From CAITSH01 sp945892985 (GTDB taxonomy: Bacteria; Pseudomonadota; Gammaproteobacteria; Burkholderiales; SG8-39): a stretch of DNA of 64,000 nucleotides. Made by a program: the position numbers and the translations under genes. The notes below the pieces were generated by a model that had not been told where the DNA came from, did no database searches, and was given only the letters and a program-made list of their open reading frames with translations. Shown piece by piece: positions 16,426 through 24,460 of this stretch; position 1 is the first letter of the stretch, and every line of letters begins with the position of its first letter. The stretch lies in assembly GCA_945892985.1 (NCBI GenBank), contig CAMDDU010000004.1, forward strand, positions 95,698 through 159,697, in the 5' to 3' direction.

Positions 16426-17328
16426 TCATTTTCTTTTCTTTGCCCGCGGATGAGCTGCGTCATAGGCTTTGGCCAGGTGCTGAAAATCCAAATGCGTATA
16501 CACCTGCGTCGTCGAGATACTCGCGTGCCCGAGCATCTCCTGGACCGCGCGCAGGTCGCCCGATGACTGCAGCACATGCGTGGCGAAGGAATGGCGCAGC
16601 ATGTGCGGGTGCACGTGCACCGGCAGCCCGGCGCGTTGCGCCCATGCGGCGAGGCGCTGCCCGACCACGCCCGGATTAATGCGCTGGCCGCGCGCGCCGA
16701 CAAACAGCGCCGCCTCATCCGGCCGCGCCAGCTCGACACGCACCGCCAGCCACGCGGCGATGGCGGCGCGGGCTTTGGCACCCACAGGAACCGTGCGCGT
16801 CTTCGAGCCCTTGCCCGTCACCGTGACCTCGTCTTCATGCAGCATGCGCTTGCCCTCGGCGGCGTCTATGCCCACCAGCTCGGCCAGACGCAAGCCGGAC
16901 GAGTAGAACAACTCGAACATCGCCTTGTCGCGAACTTCGCCGACACCCTGCGGTTTCGCCTCCAGCAGTTGCGCGGCAAAATCGGGGGACAGGACATTGG
17001 GTAATGCCTTGGGGCTCTTGGGTGCGCGCAAGCCGGTGCACGGATTGGCGGCAAGGCCGTGGTGCCGCACCAGCCAGTTGAAAAAACCGCGCCAGGCCGA
17101 GAGCATGCGCGCGATGCTGCGGCCGGACATGCCCGCGGCGCGCAGTTGCGCCACGGCGCGGCGGATGTGCTGCGACTGCAGTTGGGCGAGGTCAATGTCG
17201 GGGTTGATGCTGAGCAGCCGGCGCACGCTGTGCTCGTAACTCACCACCGTGGTCGGGCTGAGGCGACGCTGGTGGGCGATCTGCTCGACAAACCCCTCGA
17301 GCAGCACAAGGCGCGCGTCCTCGCTCAC
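16426..17328 (-). CDS. xerC: Tyrosine recombinase XerC
   Basis: A 300-residue tyrosine recombinase for chromosome dimer resolution at dif. The N-terminal SAM-like domain covers residues 1-95 (FNWLVRHHGLAANPC), then the catalytic domain with Arg in SSGLRLAEL, Lys in TGKGSKTR, HxxR in HMLRHSFATH, His in LGHASIS and the nucleophile Tyr in TQVYTHL. Length and position next to dapF and DUF484 match housekeeping XerC rather than a phage integrase. The C-terminal tail (AYDAAHPRAKKRK) is the segment copied into the downstream tandem modules. Confidence 0.92.
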   Translation of the reverse strand: MSEDARLVLLEGFVEQIAHQRRLSPTTVVSYEHSVRRLLSINPDIDLAQLQSQHIRRAVAQLRAAGMSGRSIARMLSAWRGFFNWLVRHHGLAANPCTGLRAPKSPKALPNVLSPDFAAQLLEAKPQGVGEVRDKAMFELFYSSGLRLAELVGIDAAEGKRMLHEDEVTVTGKGSKTRTVPVGAKARAAIAAWLAVRVELARPDEAALFVGARGQRINPGVVGQRLAAWAQRAGLPVHVHPHMLRHSFATHVLQSSGDLRAVQEMLGHASISTTQVYTHLDFQHLAKAYDAAHPRAKKRK

Positions 17329-17392
17329 TTCGCGGCAGGCGGCGCGATGCGCGAAAGCCCCGTCGTCATTTTCAGCTCAGCGGCCGGCCGGC

Positions 17393-18031
17393 TTAAACAA
17401 AGCGCGACAGCGCGGCACTCGCAAGCTCGCCCAGGCGCTTGAGGTACATACGACCCATGTCGTGATGAAAGCGGTCCGGATCCTCGCTCGCCAGCACCAG
17501 CACGCCAAAGCATTCGCCATCGGCAAGCGCAATGAGCGAGGTCGAGCGGATATGGGTGGCGGCGTCGCCAAACCAGGACAGCACCTCATCGTTGTAGCCC
17601 GGACCGCAATAGGGCAGCTCCAGGGCGGAGACAAAGGCCTTGAGTTCATCCCCGGCAGCGCCATGTTCCGGGCCCTCGCCCTGTCCGCGCCAAAAGCGCA
17701 GCGTCACATGCGGCACGGCGAAATCCTCGCGCAGGTTGTAGTTGAGCGCGCCAAGTTGCGAGGGCAGGCCGGAGGCCGCCAGCATGGCAAGGCACAGGCG
17801 GTGCATTTTCTCGCCTATGTCCATGTTCTCTTCGCCAAACTGAATGAGCTCGGCGAGCTTGGATTCGATCACCTTGTTCTTGTCGCGCAGCGAAAGCAGC
17901 TGCCGGTCGGACAGGGCGATGGCGTGGCCGCCGTGCGGATGCGGAATCGAGATAGCCGACAGCATATCGGCGTGATCCTCAAAAAATTCCGGATTGTCTT
18001 TCAGGTATTGCGCGACATCATCGGCATTCAT
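17393..18031 (-). CDS. DUF484 family protein
   Basis: A 212-residue protein starting with NADDVAQYLKDNPEFFEDHADML, then a short coiled segment (LSLRDKNKVIESKLAELIQFGEEN) and a GAF-like C-terminal domain (LPYCGPGYNDEVLSWFGD, LIALADGECFGVLVLASEDPDRF). This is DUF484, a widely conserved proteobacterial family encoded between dapF and xerC, as here. Molecular function is not established. Confidence 0.85.
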   Translation of the reverse strand: MNADDVAQYLKDNPEFFEDHADMLSAISIPHPHGGHAIALSDRQLLSLRDKNKVIESKLAELIQFGEENMDIGEKMHRLCLAMLAASGLPSQLGALNYNLREDFAVPHVTLRFWRGQGEGPEHGAAGDELKAFVSALELPYCGPGYNDEVLSWFGDAATHIRSTSLIALADGECFGVLVLASEDPDRFHHDMGRMYLKRLGELASAALSRFV

Positions 18032-18088
18032 GCGTGGTCTTTCCCCTGTCTGCGTTAAAGCGTTATAAAGCGCGCGCCCGGCGGGTGC

Positions 18089-18946
18089 TCAGCCGCCGGT
18101 GTCAAATTCACCCTCGAACACGGTCACTGCCGGACCCGTCATGAACACCGCGCTATGCGCATTGTCCGCGCCATCCCAGCGTATCGTCAATTCGCCGCCA
18201 CGCGTCTGCACGCGCACCGGCGAATCGAGCAGGCCGCGGCGTATGCCGGCCACCACCGCGGCGCAGGCGCCGGTGCCACAGGCGAGCGTCTCGCCGGCAC
18301 CGCGCTCGAACACACGCAGACGGATACGCCCGCGGTCGAGCACCTGCATATAGCCGACGTTCACGCGCTGGGCAAAGCGTGCGTGACGCTCGATCAGCGG
18401 GCCTTCGGTCAGCACCGGCGCGGTATCGACATCGTCCACCACCTGCACCGCGTGCGGGTTGCCCATAGACAGGGCGCTGATCTGCACGGTGCGCCGGTCC
18501 ACGTCCAGCGCGTGCACGATCGCGGCGACATCGGCGCTGAACGGAATGCGCGCCGGCTCGAATATGGGCGCGCCCATGTCGACCGTGACCTGGCCGTCGG
18601 ACTCAAAGCGCGGCGTGATCAGCCCGGAGAGCGTCTTGACGCGAATCTCGTCCTTGTCGGTAAGGCCGTGGTCACGCACAAAGCGCGCGAAACAGCGCGC
18701 GCCGTTGCCGCATTGCTCGACTTCGCCGCCATCGGCATTCCAGATGCGGTAGCGAAAATCGGCGCCCAGCGCGGACCCGGCCGGGTCGGGCTTTTCCACC
18801 AGCAGTATCTGGTCGCAGCCAATGCCAAAATGCCGGTCGGCCATTTTTTGCGCCAATGCCGGCGTCAGCGGCACCGACTGTGTCACGCCGTCGAGCACGA
18901 CAAAGTCGTTGCCCACGCCCTGCATCTTGGTAAATTTTAGTTTCAT
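18089..18946 (-). CDS. dapF: Diaminopimelate epimerase
   Basis: A 285-residue enzyme converting LL- to meso-diaminopimelate for lysine and peptidoglycan synthesis. It starts with LKFTKMQGVGNDFVVLDG and holds both catalytic cysteines: EQCGNGARCFARFV and GETLACGTGACAAVV. Ligand residues GNPHAVQ are present. Its start overlaps the stop of the CoA-binding protein gene (ATGA). Confidence 0.95.
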   Translation of the reverse strand: MKLKFTKMQGVGNDFVVLDGVTQSVPLTPALAQKMADRHFGIGCDQILLVEKPDPAGSALGADFRYRIWNADGGEVEQCGNGARCFARFVRDHGLTDKDEIRVKTLSGLITPRFESDGQVTVDMGAPIFEPARIPFSADVAAIVHALDVDRRTVQISALSMGNPHAVQVVDDVDTAPVLTEGPLIERHARFAQRVNVGYMQVLDRGRIRLRVFERGAGETLACGTGACAAVVAGIRRGLLDSPVRVQTRGGELTIRWDGADNAHSAVFMTGPAVTVFEGEFDTGG

Positions 18947-19422
18947 GTCTGCGGTGCCACGGTTGTCGGAGCGGTCGGGGCGGTCGGCGGCGTCAGGCTA
19001 TCCAGCCCCAGTTTTTTGTAATCGCGAAAAATGCAGCGGTCCATCACCACCCGCATACCGGCGGCATGCGCTTTTTGCGCCGCCTCTTCGTTGATGCAGC
19101 CCTCCTGCATCCAGATTTTTTTCAGGCCCAGCCGTATGCACGCATCGACCACGGGCATGACCTCGGCGCCGTTGCGAAACACGTTCACCAGGTCGACGTG
19201 CAAGCTCGCCGGCAGTTCTGCCAGCGTCGCATAGGCTTTTTCGCCCAGGCCTTCGCTGATGCCCGGGCGCACCGGGATGATGCGAAACCCGCGCAACTGC
19301 ATGGCGCGCGCAATACCGTGGCTGGGGCGCTGCGGTTTGGGTGAAAAGCCGACCACCGCGATAGTCTTCACGCCATCGAGCATGGCGCGCAGGGTACTGG
19401 CATCAAAACTGGAAAATGACAT
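18943..19422 (-). CDS. CoA-binding domain protein (YccU-like)
   Basis: A 159-residue protein starting at MSFSSFDASTLRAML, with a Rossmann-type CoA_binding_2 fold: KTIAVVGFSPKPQRPSHGIARAMQ, RIIPVRPG, LVNVFRNGAEVMPVVD, KKIWMQEGCINEEAAQKA. The open frame runs 84 codons further upstream, but that part is made of short repeats and is not conserved-looking. It is coupled to dapF. The function of this small family is unclear. Confidence 0.8.
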   Translation of the reverse strand: MSFSSFDASTLRAMLDGVKTIAVVGFSPKPQRPSHGIARAMQLRGFRIIPVRPGISEGLGEKAYATLAELPASLHVDLVNVFRNGAEVMPVVDACIRLGLKKIWMQEGCINEEAAQKAHAAGMRVVMDRCIFRDYKKLGLDSLTPPTAPTAPTTVAPQT

Positions 19423-19439
19423 GCCGCTATTGTAGAACG

Positions 19440-19520
19440 CGCGCCATCCTGTGCGCGAGCACTTGTCATGGCGCGAGCACTTGTCACGGCGCGAGCACGC
19501 ATCGCGGCGCGTGCGGCCCA
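19440..19520. repeat. Short tandem repeat upstream of the CoA-binding protein gene
   Basis: The unit GCGCGAGCACTTGTCA is repeated about three times with drift (…TGTCATG, …TGTCACG, …CGCATCG). It lies in the gap between the acyltransferase gene and the CoA-binding gene and creates a spurious Cys/Arg-rich N-terminal extension of that gene. Confidence 0.6.
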
Positions 19521-19589
19521 TGCCGGTGCGATCAGTGCCACTACGGGAATACCACTGCGGTGAATACCAATGCGGCAAATAGGCCGGGG

Positions 19590-20459
19590 TCAATACCATT
19601 TGGCTTCGCCCGGTGGACGCGTCTTGAAGCGCTTGTGCGTCCAGAAATACTGTTCGGGCATGCCGCGCGCGCACGACTCGATAAAGGCGTTCATGCGCAG
19701 CGTGTCAGCCTCAATGTCATCCGTCGGGTAATCATCCCAGGCCGGGTGGCAAACCAGCTCATAGCCGGCCCCTCCGGGCAGCATGCGTGTCACGCAGGGC
19801 ACGATGCGCGCGCCGGAAAGGCGCGCCAGCCGGGTCATGCCGGTGACCGTGGCCGCCGGCACGCCGAAAAACGGCAGGAAAACAGCGTCGCGCGGCCCGT
19901 AGTCCTGGTCGGGCAGGTAATAAAACGGCCGGCCTTCTTTGAGGGCCGCGAGCGCCGGGCGCACACCCTGCTGGCGCGAGAACAGGCGCTGCCGACCGAA
20001 GCGCGTGCGGCCGTCGAACAAGCGGCGGTTGAAAATGGGGTTTTTCTGATTGGCGTACATGCTGGAAAGATCCCATTCGCAGCACAGCCGCGTCCAACCG
20101 GCGTCGAGCGCGACAAAATGCGGCGCCAGCAGAATCAGTGGCCGGCCCATTTCGCGCTCCAGGTGTTCGCGCCCGCGGATGCGCACCAGGCGCGTGATGC
20201 GCTCGCGCGACGACCACCACAACAGGCCGCGTTCGAGCACGCTGCGCCCCAGCGCGCAAAAATGCCGCCGCGCCAGCGAAATTATTTCATCCCGCCCAAG
20301 CGCCGGAAAGCAGCGCACGAGGTTGAGCAGACAGACCTCGCGGCGTTCGCGCGCCAGCCGGTAGAGCAGCATGCCGAAGGCCTCGCCGATGCGCGACAGC
20401 AGCACCAGCGGCAAGAAATGCAGCAGCCACAGCAGGGCGATCGATACGCGCGCGATCAT
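19590..20459 (-). CDS. Lipid A late acyltransferase (LpxL/LpxM type)
   Basis: A 289-residue inner-membrane acyltransferase that adds a secondary acyl chain to lipid A. It has an N-terminal membrane helix (RVSIALLWLLHFLPLVLL), the catalytic HX4D motif in LLAPHFVALDAG, and typical DQDYGPRDAVFLPFFG and WTHKRFKTRPPGE near the end. The start overlaps the next acyltransferase by four bases. Which acyl chain it transfers cannot be told. Confidence 0.88.
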   Translation of the reverse strand: MIARVSIALLWLLHFLPLVLLSRIGEAFGMLLYRLARERREVCLLNLVRCFPALGRDEIISLARRHFCALGRSVLERGLLWWSSRERITRLVRIRGREHLEREMGRPLILLAPHFVALDAGWTRLCCEWDLSSMYANQKNPIFNRRLFDGRTRFGRQRLFSRQQGVRPALAALKEGRPFYYLPDQDYGPRDAVFLPFFGVPAATVTGMTRLARLSGARIVPCVTRMLPGGAGYELVCHPAWDDYPTDDIEADTLRMNAFIESCARGMPEQYFWTHKRFKTRPPGEAKWY

Positions 20460-21328
20460 CGCGGCGACGGCGCCGCCGCCGGCCCCGCCGGCTGAGCGCC
20501 GGCCGGAACCTTGTAGCGGTTATAGCCCCAGTAGTACTGCGCCGGGCATTGCCGTACCAGGCCTTCGACGGCGCGGTTGAGGTGGCGCGCCGGGCGTTCG
20601 TCTTGCTGCGCCTCGGGCATGGCAGCCAGGCGCAGGGCATAGCCGCGCCCGCCGGGCAGGCGTTCGGCATAGGCAAGAATAAGGGTCGCGTCGCAGGCCT
20701 GCCTCAGCCTGTCGACCAGTGTCATGGTGTAGGCGGGCCGGCCAAAAAAATCCGCCCACTCACCCTGCCCCACGCCCGGCGCCTGGTCGGGCAGGATGCC
20801 CACGGCGTGACCGCGCCTGAGCGCGCGCAACAGCGCGCGAATCCCCGACAGGTCGGGCGCGGCGACCAGCAAGCCGGGCCGGTCGCGGCCGGCCCGCATC
20901 GCCGGCGCGATAAGTTTTTTTCTCGGCGGCGTGTAGAGCACGGTTAGCGGCGCATCGGCGCTGGTGCGGCTGGCGTAGTACTGCGCCGTGATCTCGAAGC
21001 AACCCAGGTGCGGCGTCAGAAAAAGGATGCCCTTGCCGCGCGCGCGCGCCGCCTCAACCAGCTCCCAGCCGGCGACCTCGCGCACCAGGGCGGCAACCTG
21101 GCCCTGTGGCCGCAGCCACAGCGCCGGCAACTCCAGCACGCCGCGGCCGGCAGCGGCGATCGCGGCACGGTGCATGGCGGCGCCGGCGTAGCCGGCCTGG
21201 GCCAGATTGGCTCTGAGCTGATGACGGTAACGCGGGGAAACGGCATAAATGAACCAGCCGAGCGCGGCGCCAAGGCCGTGCAGCAGCCGCAGCGGGAGGG
21301 CGGCCGCGAGCCGCAACAGGAAAGACAT
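20456..21328 (-). CDS. Lipid A late acyltransferase (LpxL/HtrB type)
   Basis: A 290-residue paralogue of the previous gene with HX4E in FLTPHLGCFEITAQY, GILPDQAPGVGQGEWADFFG and YYWGYNRYKVP. An N-terminal hydrophobic helix is present. The start at 21328 gives the usual MSFLLRLAAALPLRLLHGLG; the longer frame adds a non-conserved 37 residues. It is divergent from metK and separated from it by about 110 bp, the common arrangement in Burkholderiales. Confidence 0.88.
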   Translation of the reverse strand: MSFLLRLAAALPLRLLHGLGAALGWFIYAVSPRYRHQLRANLAQAGYAGAAMHRAAIAAAGRGVLELPALWLRPQGQVAALVREVAGWELVEAARARGKGILFLTPHLGCFEITAQYYASRTSADAPLTVLYTPPRKKLIAPAMRAGRDRPGLLVAAPDLSGIRALLRALRRGHAVGILPDQAPGVGQGEWADFFGRPAYTMTLVDRLRQACDATLILAYAERLPGGRGYALRLAAMPEAQQDERPARHLNRAVEGLVRQCPAQYYWGYNRYKVPAGAQPAGPAAAPSPR

Positions 21329-21378
21329 GAATAAGGTGGCCAGGATACGGGGTATAAAACGCAGGTAGGGGGAGAAGC

Positions 21379-21408
21379 TTGGGTTGGGCGAAACGGCCGT
21401 GTTAAAAT
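21379..21408 (+). promoter_or_regulatory. Putative sigma-70 promoter of metK
   Basis: TTGGGT (21379-21384), 18 bases, TAAAAT (21403-21408), about 33 bp upstream of the metK start. No riboswitch-like leader is seen between it and the gene. Confidence 0.45.
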
Positions 21409-21441
21409 AATGCTCTTTTAAACTGCAGGAATACGCCAAGC

Positions 21442-22608
21442 ATGAGCAGCTTCCTCTTCACCTCAGAGTCGGTATCCGAAGGCCATCCGGACAAAGTCGC
21501 CGACCAGATTTCCGACGCCATCCTTGACGCTATTCTAGCGCAGGACAAACGCTCCCGAGTCGCAGCAGAGACATTGGTAAAAGACAACCTCGTCGTGCTG
21601 GCGGGTGAAATCACCACCGGCGCACGCGTCAACTTCGACGAAATCGCCCGGCGCACCATCAAGCGCATCGGCTACACCGACCCGGCCATCGGCTTTGACA
21701 CCAACACCTGCACCGTCATCGTCGCCTACGGCGAGCAAAGCCAGGACATCGCCCAGGGCGTTGACGAGGGCAAGGGCCTGAACCTGGACCAGGGCGCCGG
21801 TGACCAGGGCCTGATGTTCGGCTACGCCTGCGACGAGACGCCGCAGCTGATGCCCGCCGCCATCCACCTTTCGCACCGCCTGGTCGAGCGCCAGTCCGAA
21901 TTGCGCCGCGACGGCCGCCTGCCCTGGCTGCGCCCCGACGCCAAATCGCAGGTGACGATCAAATATGTCGACGGCAAGCCCGATTCCATCGACACCGTGG
22001 TGCTCTCCACCCAGCACCAGCCCGGCCTCACGCACAAGCAGATCGAAGAGGCGGTGATCGAGCAAATCATCAAACCGGTGCTGCCCAAGGAACTCATCAA
22101 GGGCTCGATCAATTACCTCGTCAACCCGACCGGCGCCTTCGAAATCGGCGGCCCCAAGGGCGACTGCGGCCTCACCGGTCGCAAGATCATCGTCGACACC
22201 TACGGCGGATCGGCCCCGCACGGCGGCGGCGCCTTCTCCGGCAAGGATCCATCCAAGGTTGACCGCTCGGCCGCGTATGCCGCGCGCTACGTCGCCAAGA
22301 ACGTGGTTGCCGCCGGCCTTGCCAGCCGCTGCCAGATACAGGTTTCCTACGCCATCGGCGTGGCCAAGCCGACCAGCGTGATGGTCACCACCTTCGGCAC
22401 CGGCAAGATCTCCGACGAGAAACTGTCGGAACTGGTGTCACGGCACTTCGACCTGCGTCCCAAAGGCATCGTGCAGATGCTTGACCTGCTGCGTCCCATC
22501 TACGAGAAAACCGCCGCCTACGGCCACTTCGGCCGCGACGAACCGGAATTCACCTGGGAAGCCACAGACAAAGCCAAGGCGCTCGCCGCCGACGCCGGCG
22601 TCAAGTAA
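21442..22608 (+). CDS. metK: S-adenosylmethionine synthetase
   Basis: A 388-residue enzyme making S-adenosylmethionine from methionine and ATP. Signature motifs are SEGHPDKVADQISDAILDA (ATP site), GAGDQGLMFGYA, and YGGSAPHGGGAFSGKDPSKVDRS (P-loop-like). Length and motifs are fully normal. It forms a functional set with ahcY and metF further right (methyl cycle) but is transcribed as its own unit ending in a strong terminator. Confidence 0.97.
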   Translation: MSSFLFTSESVSEGHPDKVADQISDAILDAILAQDKRSRVAAETLVKDNLVVLAGEITTGARVNFDEIARRTIKRIGYTDPAIGFDTNTCTVIVAYGEQSQDIAQGVDEGKGLNLDQGAGDQGLMFGYACDETPQLMPAAIHLSHRLVERQSELRRDGRLPWLRPDAKSQVTIKYVDGKPDSIDTVVLSTQHQPGLTHKQIEEAVIEQIIKPVLPKELIKGSINYLVNPTGAFEIGGPKGDCGLTGRKIIVDTYGGSAPHGGGAFSGKDPSKVDRSAAYAARYVAKNVVAAGLASRCQIQVSYAIGVAKPTSVMVTTFGTGKISDEKLSELVSRHFDLRPKGIVQMLDLLRPIYEKTAAYGHFGRDEPEFTWEATDKAKALAADAGVK

Positions 22609-23034
22609 GCCAGCGCTGCACGAGACGTGCAGCCAATAAAAAAGCCGGCCCTGGGCCGGCTTTTTTATGCATACAAAACAGCATGGATGACTGAAGATGC
22701 CCGTCTGGAAAGGCTTTCCAGTCACCCCCCTGCCGTCAGTGCGAGTACAGCAAAGCAATCTCATCGTCCCCGTTACTACCGTCGCAATGCCACAAGATTG
22801 CCGCGTCGGCTTCGCCTCCTCGCAATGACAACATTTTCTTATTTTTAACCAACCCGAATAAGCACAGACAATCATGATAAAAACCAATTTGAAGAGAACT
22901 GGCAACTCTTGAAATAGGCACCCTCCTTGTCATTGCGAGCGCAGCGAAGCAATCTCATCGCTCAAATGACCAGGTCACAGCACCACGAGATTGCTTCGCT
23001 GCGCTCGCAATGACAGGAAGGTTTGCGCGGTGCG
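22609..23034. repeat. Intergenic repeat region with two inverted-repeat copies and one hairpin
   Basis: Contains the metK terminator, a 17-bp palindrome CTGGAAAGGCTTTCCAG (22705-22721, hairpin family) and two copies of the dispersed inverted repeat: 22735-22829, which is diverged, and 22929-23014, which is well preserved with GTCATTGCGAGCGCAGCG and CGCTGCGCTCGCAATGAC ends. No gene is credible here. Confidence 0.7.
22636..22668. terminator. Rho-independent terminator after metK
   Basis: A perfect stem AAAAAAGCCGGCC / GGCCGGCTTTTTT with a CTG loop, ending in a T-run. Because it is flanked by A and T runs it can act in both directions. Confidence 0.9.
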
Positions 23035-24291
23035 CTAGGCGCTGACCGCCGCCGCGGCCTCGGCAAACAAGCCCACCGGCATGGCGCAAATACCGCGCCC
23101 AAGCAGGCCGCGACCGTCGGCCGAGACCATGCCGGTCGACAGTAGTGGTGATTTTGCGCTTGCAGCCACCGCCGCCGCATCCAGGCCTATGGGCACACCG
23201 AGTACAGGGTGCGGGCCGACGAGTTGGGACAGCGCGCGCGCTTCATCCCCTTGCGGCAACCAGGGCGCGAACGCCGCCAGCAGGCTGGGCGCACGACGCA
23301 GCACCTGACCGCCCAGGCCGAAGGCGTCGATGATGCCGCTGTCGCCGGTGGCGGGCGGAAATTGCGGGTTCTCGGGCGCGCCCTTCATGAACGGCCCCTT
23401 CACCAGTTCGGCCGGCGCGCTGAACCAGCGGCCGGGCAAGCCGGCGAGCTGGATGCCGGCAACCTCGCCGTTGGCGCACATTTTGGTCACCAGCGTTGCG
23501 CCGGGCGTGCCGGCGGCGGCATCGAGCATCAGCGCGCACGCGGGCATCCACAGGTTGAGAAAGTACAAAGGCGCCTCGAGCACGGTGCGCAGCGCCGCCT
23601 TGGCAGAGTCTGATTCGGTCTTGCGCGTGGATAGCACCGCGTGCAGCACGGCGTTGCCACTGGACAGGCGGTTGTGCAAGTCGTCACCTTCGGTCAGCGC
23701 CGAGCGCGCGATAGACAGCAGGTCGACCGGCGTGTCGAGCAACGCGGCAAAGCCGGGCGCCAGTTCGCGCTCGCGAAACGCCAGGCGGTCGATGACGGCG
23801 CGATCGCGCGAGCCAAAGCGCATTTGCGCACCGGCGCCGGTGCCAAGAAACGCGAACCAGCTGCGCCGGCCATCGCTGATCTCGGCCAGTGTCGTGCCCG
23901 CTGAAACCATGGCCACCAGCGGGATCGACACGCGGTGCAGAAAGGAGGGCTCGAGCGTGACCGCGCCGCTGGCGATGAGTTGCTCGGCCGCCGCTTCGCT
24001 AGACGCCCAGCCCTCGTGCAGGCAGGCGAGCACCGCCGCGTTGCGCATCGGCGGCGGCGGCTGGCGCGGGTTGGCCAGCGGCGGACCGGCGTGCAGCAGC
24101 ACGCGATCAGGCAGCCCGATGGCCTCGCGCGCACTGGGCACGCCGCTCCAGTAAGGGGTGCTTGCCAGCATGCGCGCGAGCGCGTTGGCGTTGGCGTTGG
24201 CATCGCCACGATCGTTCCGATGGGGATTGGGATTCTGATTGGGATTCTGATTCTGATTCTGATTGTGATTCTGATTGTCACTGCTGCTCAT
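23035..24291 (-). CDS. DUF1116 family protein with Asn/Gln-repeat N-terminus
   Basis: A 418-residue protein. Residues 1-40 are a low-complexity tail of Asn-Gln and Asn-Pro pairs and Ala-Asn repeats from a hexanucleotide tandem repeat. From about residue 45 it matches the DUF1116 pattern: SREAIGLPDRVLLHAGPPL type start, AAVLACLHEGWASS, GAQMRFGSRDRAVIDRLAFRERELAPGF, GIQLAGLPGRWFSAPAELVKGPF, GDSGIIDAFGLGGQVL. DUF1116 includes YlbE/AllG, a subunit of oxamate carbamoyltransferase. The partners (FdrA/AllF, DUF2877/AllH) are absent here, so function is open. The true start may be an internal one after the repeat. Confidence 0.75.
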   Translation of the reverse strand: MSSSDNQNHNQNQNQNPNQNPNPHRNDRGDANANANALARMLASTPYWSGVPSAREAIGLPDRVLLHAGPPLANPRQPPPPMRNAAVLACLHEGWASSEAAAEQLIASGAVTLEPSFLHRVSIPLVAMVSAGTTLAEISDGRRSWFAFLGTGAGAQMRFGSRDRAVIDRLAFRERELAPGFAALLDTPVDLLSIARSALTEGDDLHNRLSSGNAVLHAVLSTRKTESDSAKAALRTVLEAPLYFLNLWMPACALMLDAAAGTPGATLVTKMCANGEVAGIQLAGLPGRWFSAPAELVKGPFMKGAPENPQFPPATGDSGIIDAFGLGGQVLRRAPSLLAAFAPWLPQGDEARALSQLVGPHPVLGVPIGLDAAAVAASAKSPLLSTGMVSADGRGLLGRGICAMPVGLFAEAAAAVSA

Positions 24292-24460
24292 TGCCGGCTT
24301 TCGATAAAAATATGCCGCGAGGATAGCGGCTTAGCTTGGCGTGGCGCAAGGGCGGGGAACAATCAAACAAGGAATAAACGGGTGTTTGCACCCCTGTTCG
24401 GTGCCAGAGCTGCCCGCCCCCACACTTAATATGTCGGACTCACCTTTGCAAAAGAGCAGC

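Noticed and set aside
18943..19674. Long N-terminal extension of the CoA-binding protein with repeated Cys/Arg
   Set aside because: The extension is translation of a short tandem repeat; the conserved domain starts at 19422.
21329..21441. SAM riboswitch ahead of metK
   Set aside because: The leader after the promoter is about 30 bases with no aptamer-like conserved blocks.
22735..23014. tRNA-like or ncRNA structures
   Set aside because: The hairpins belong to the dispersed inverted-repeat family and lack any tRNA features.
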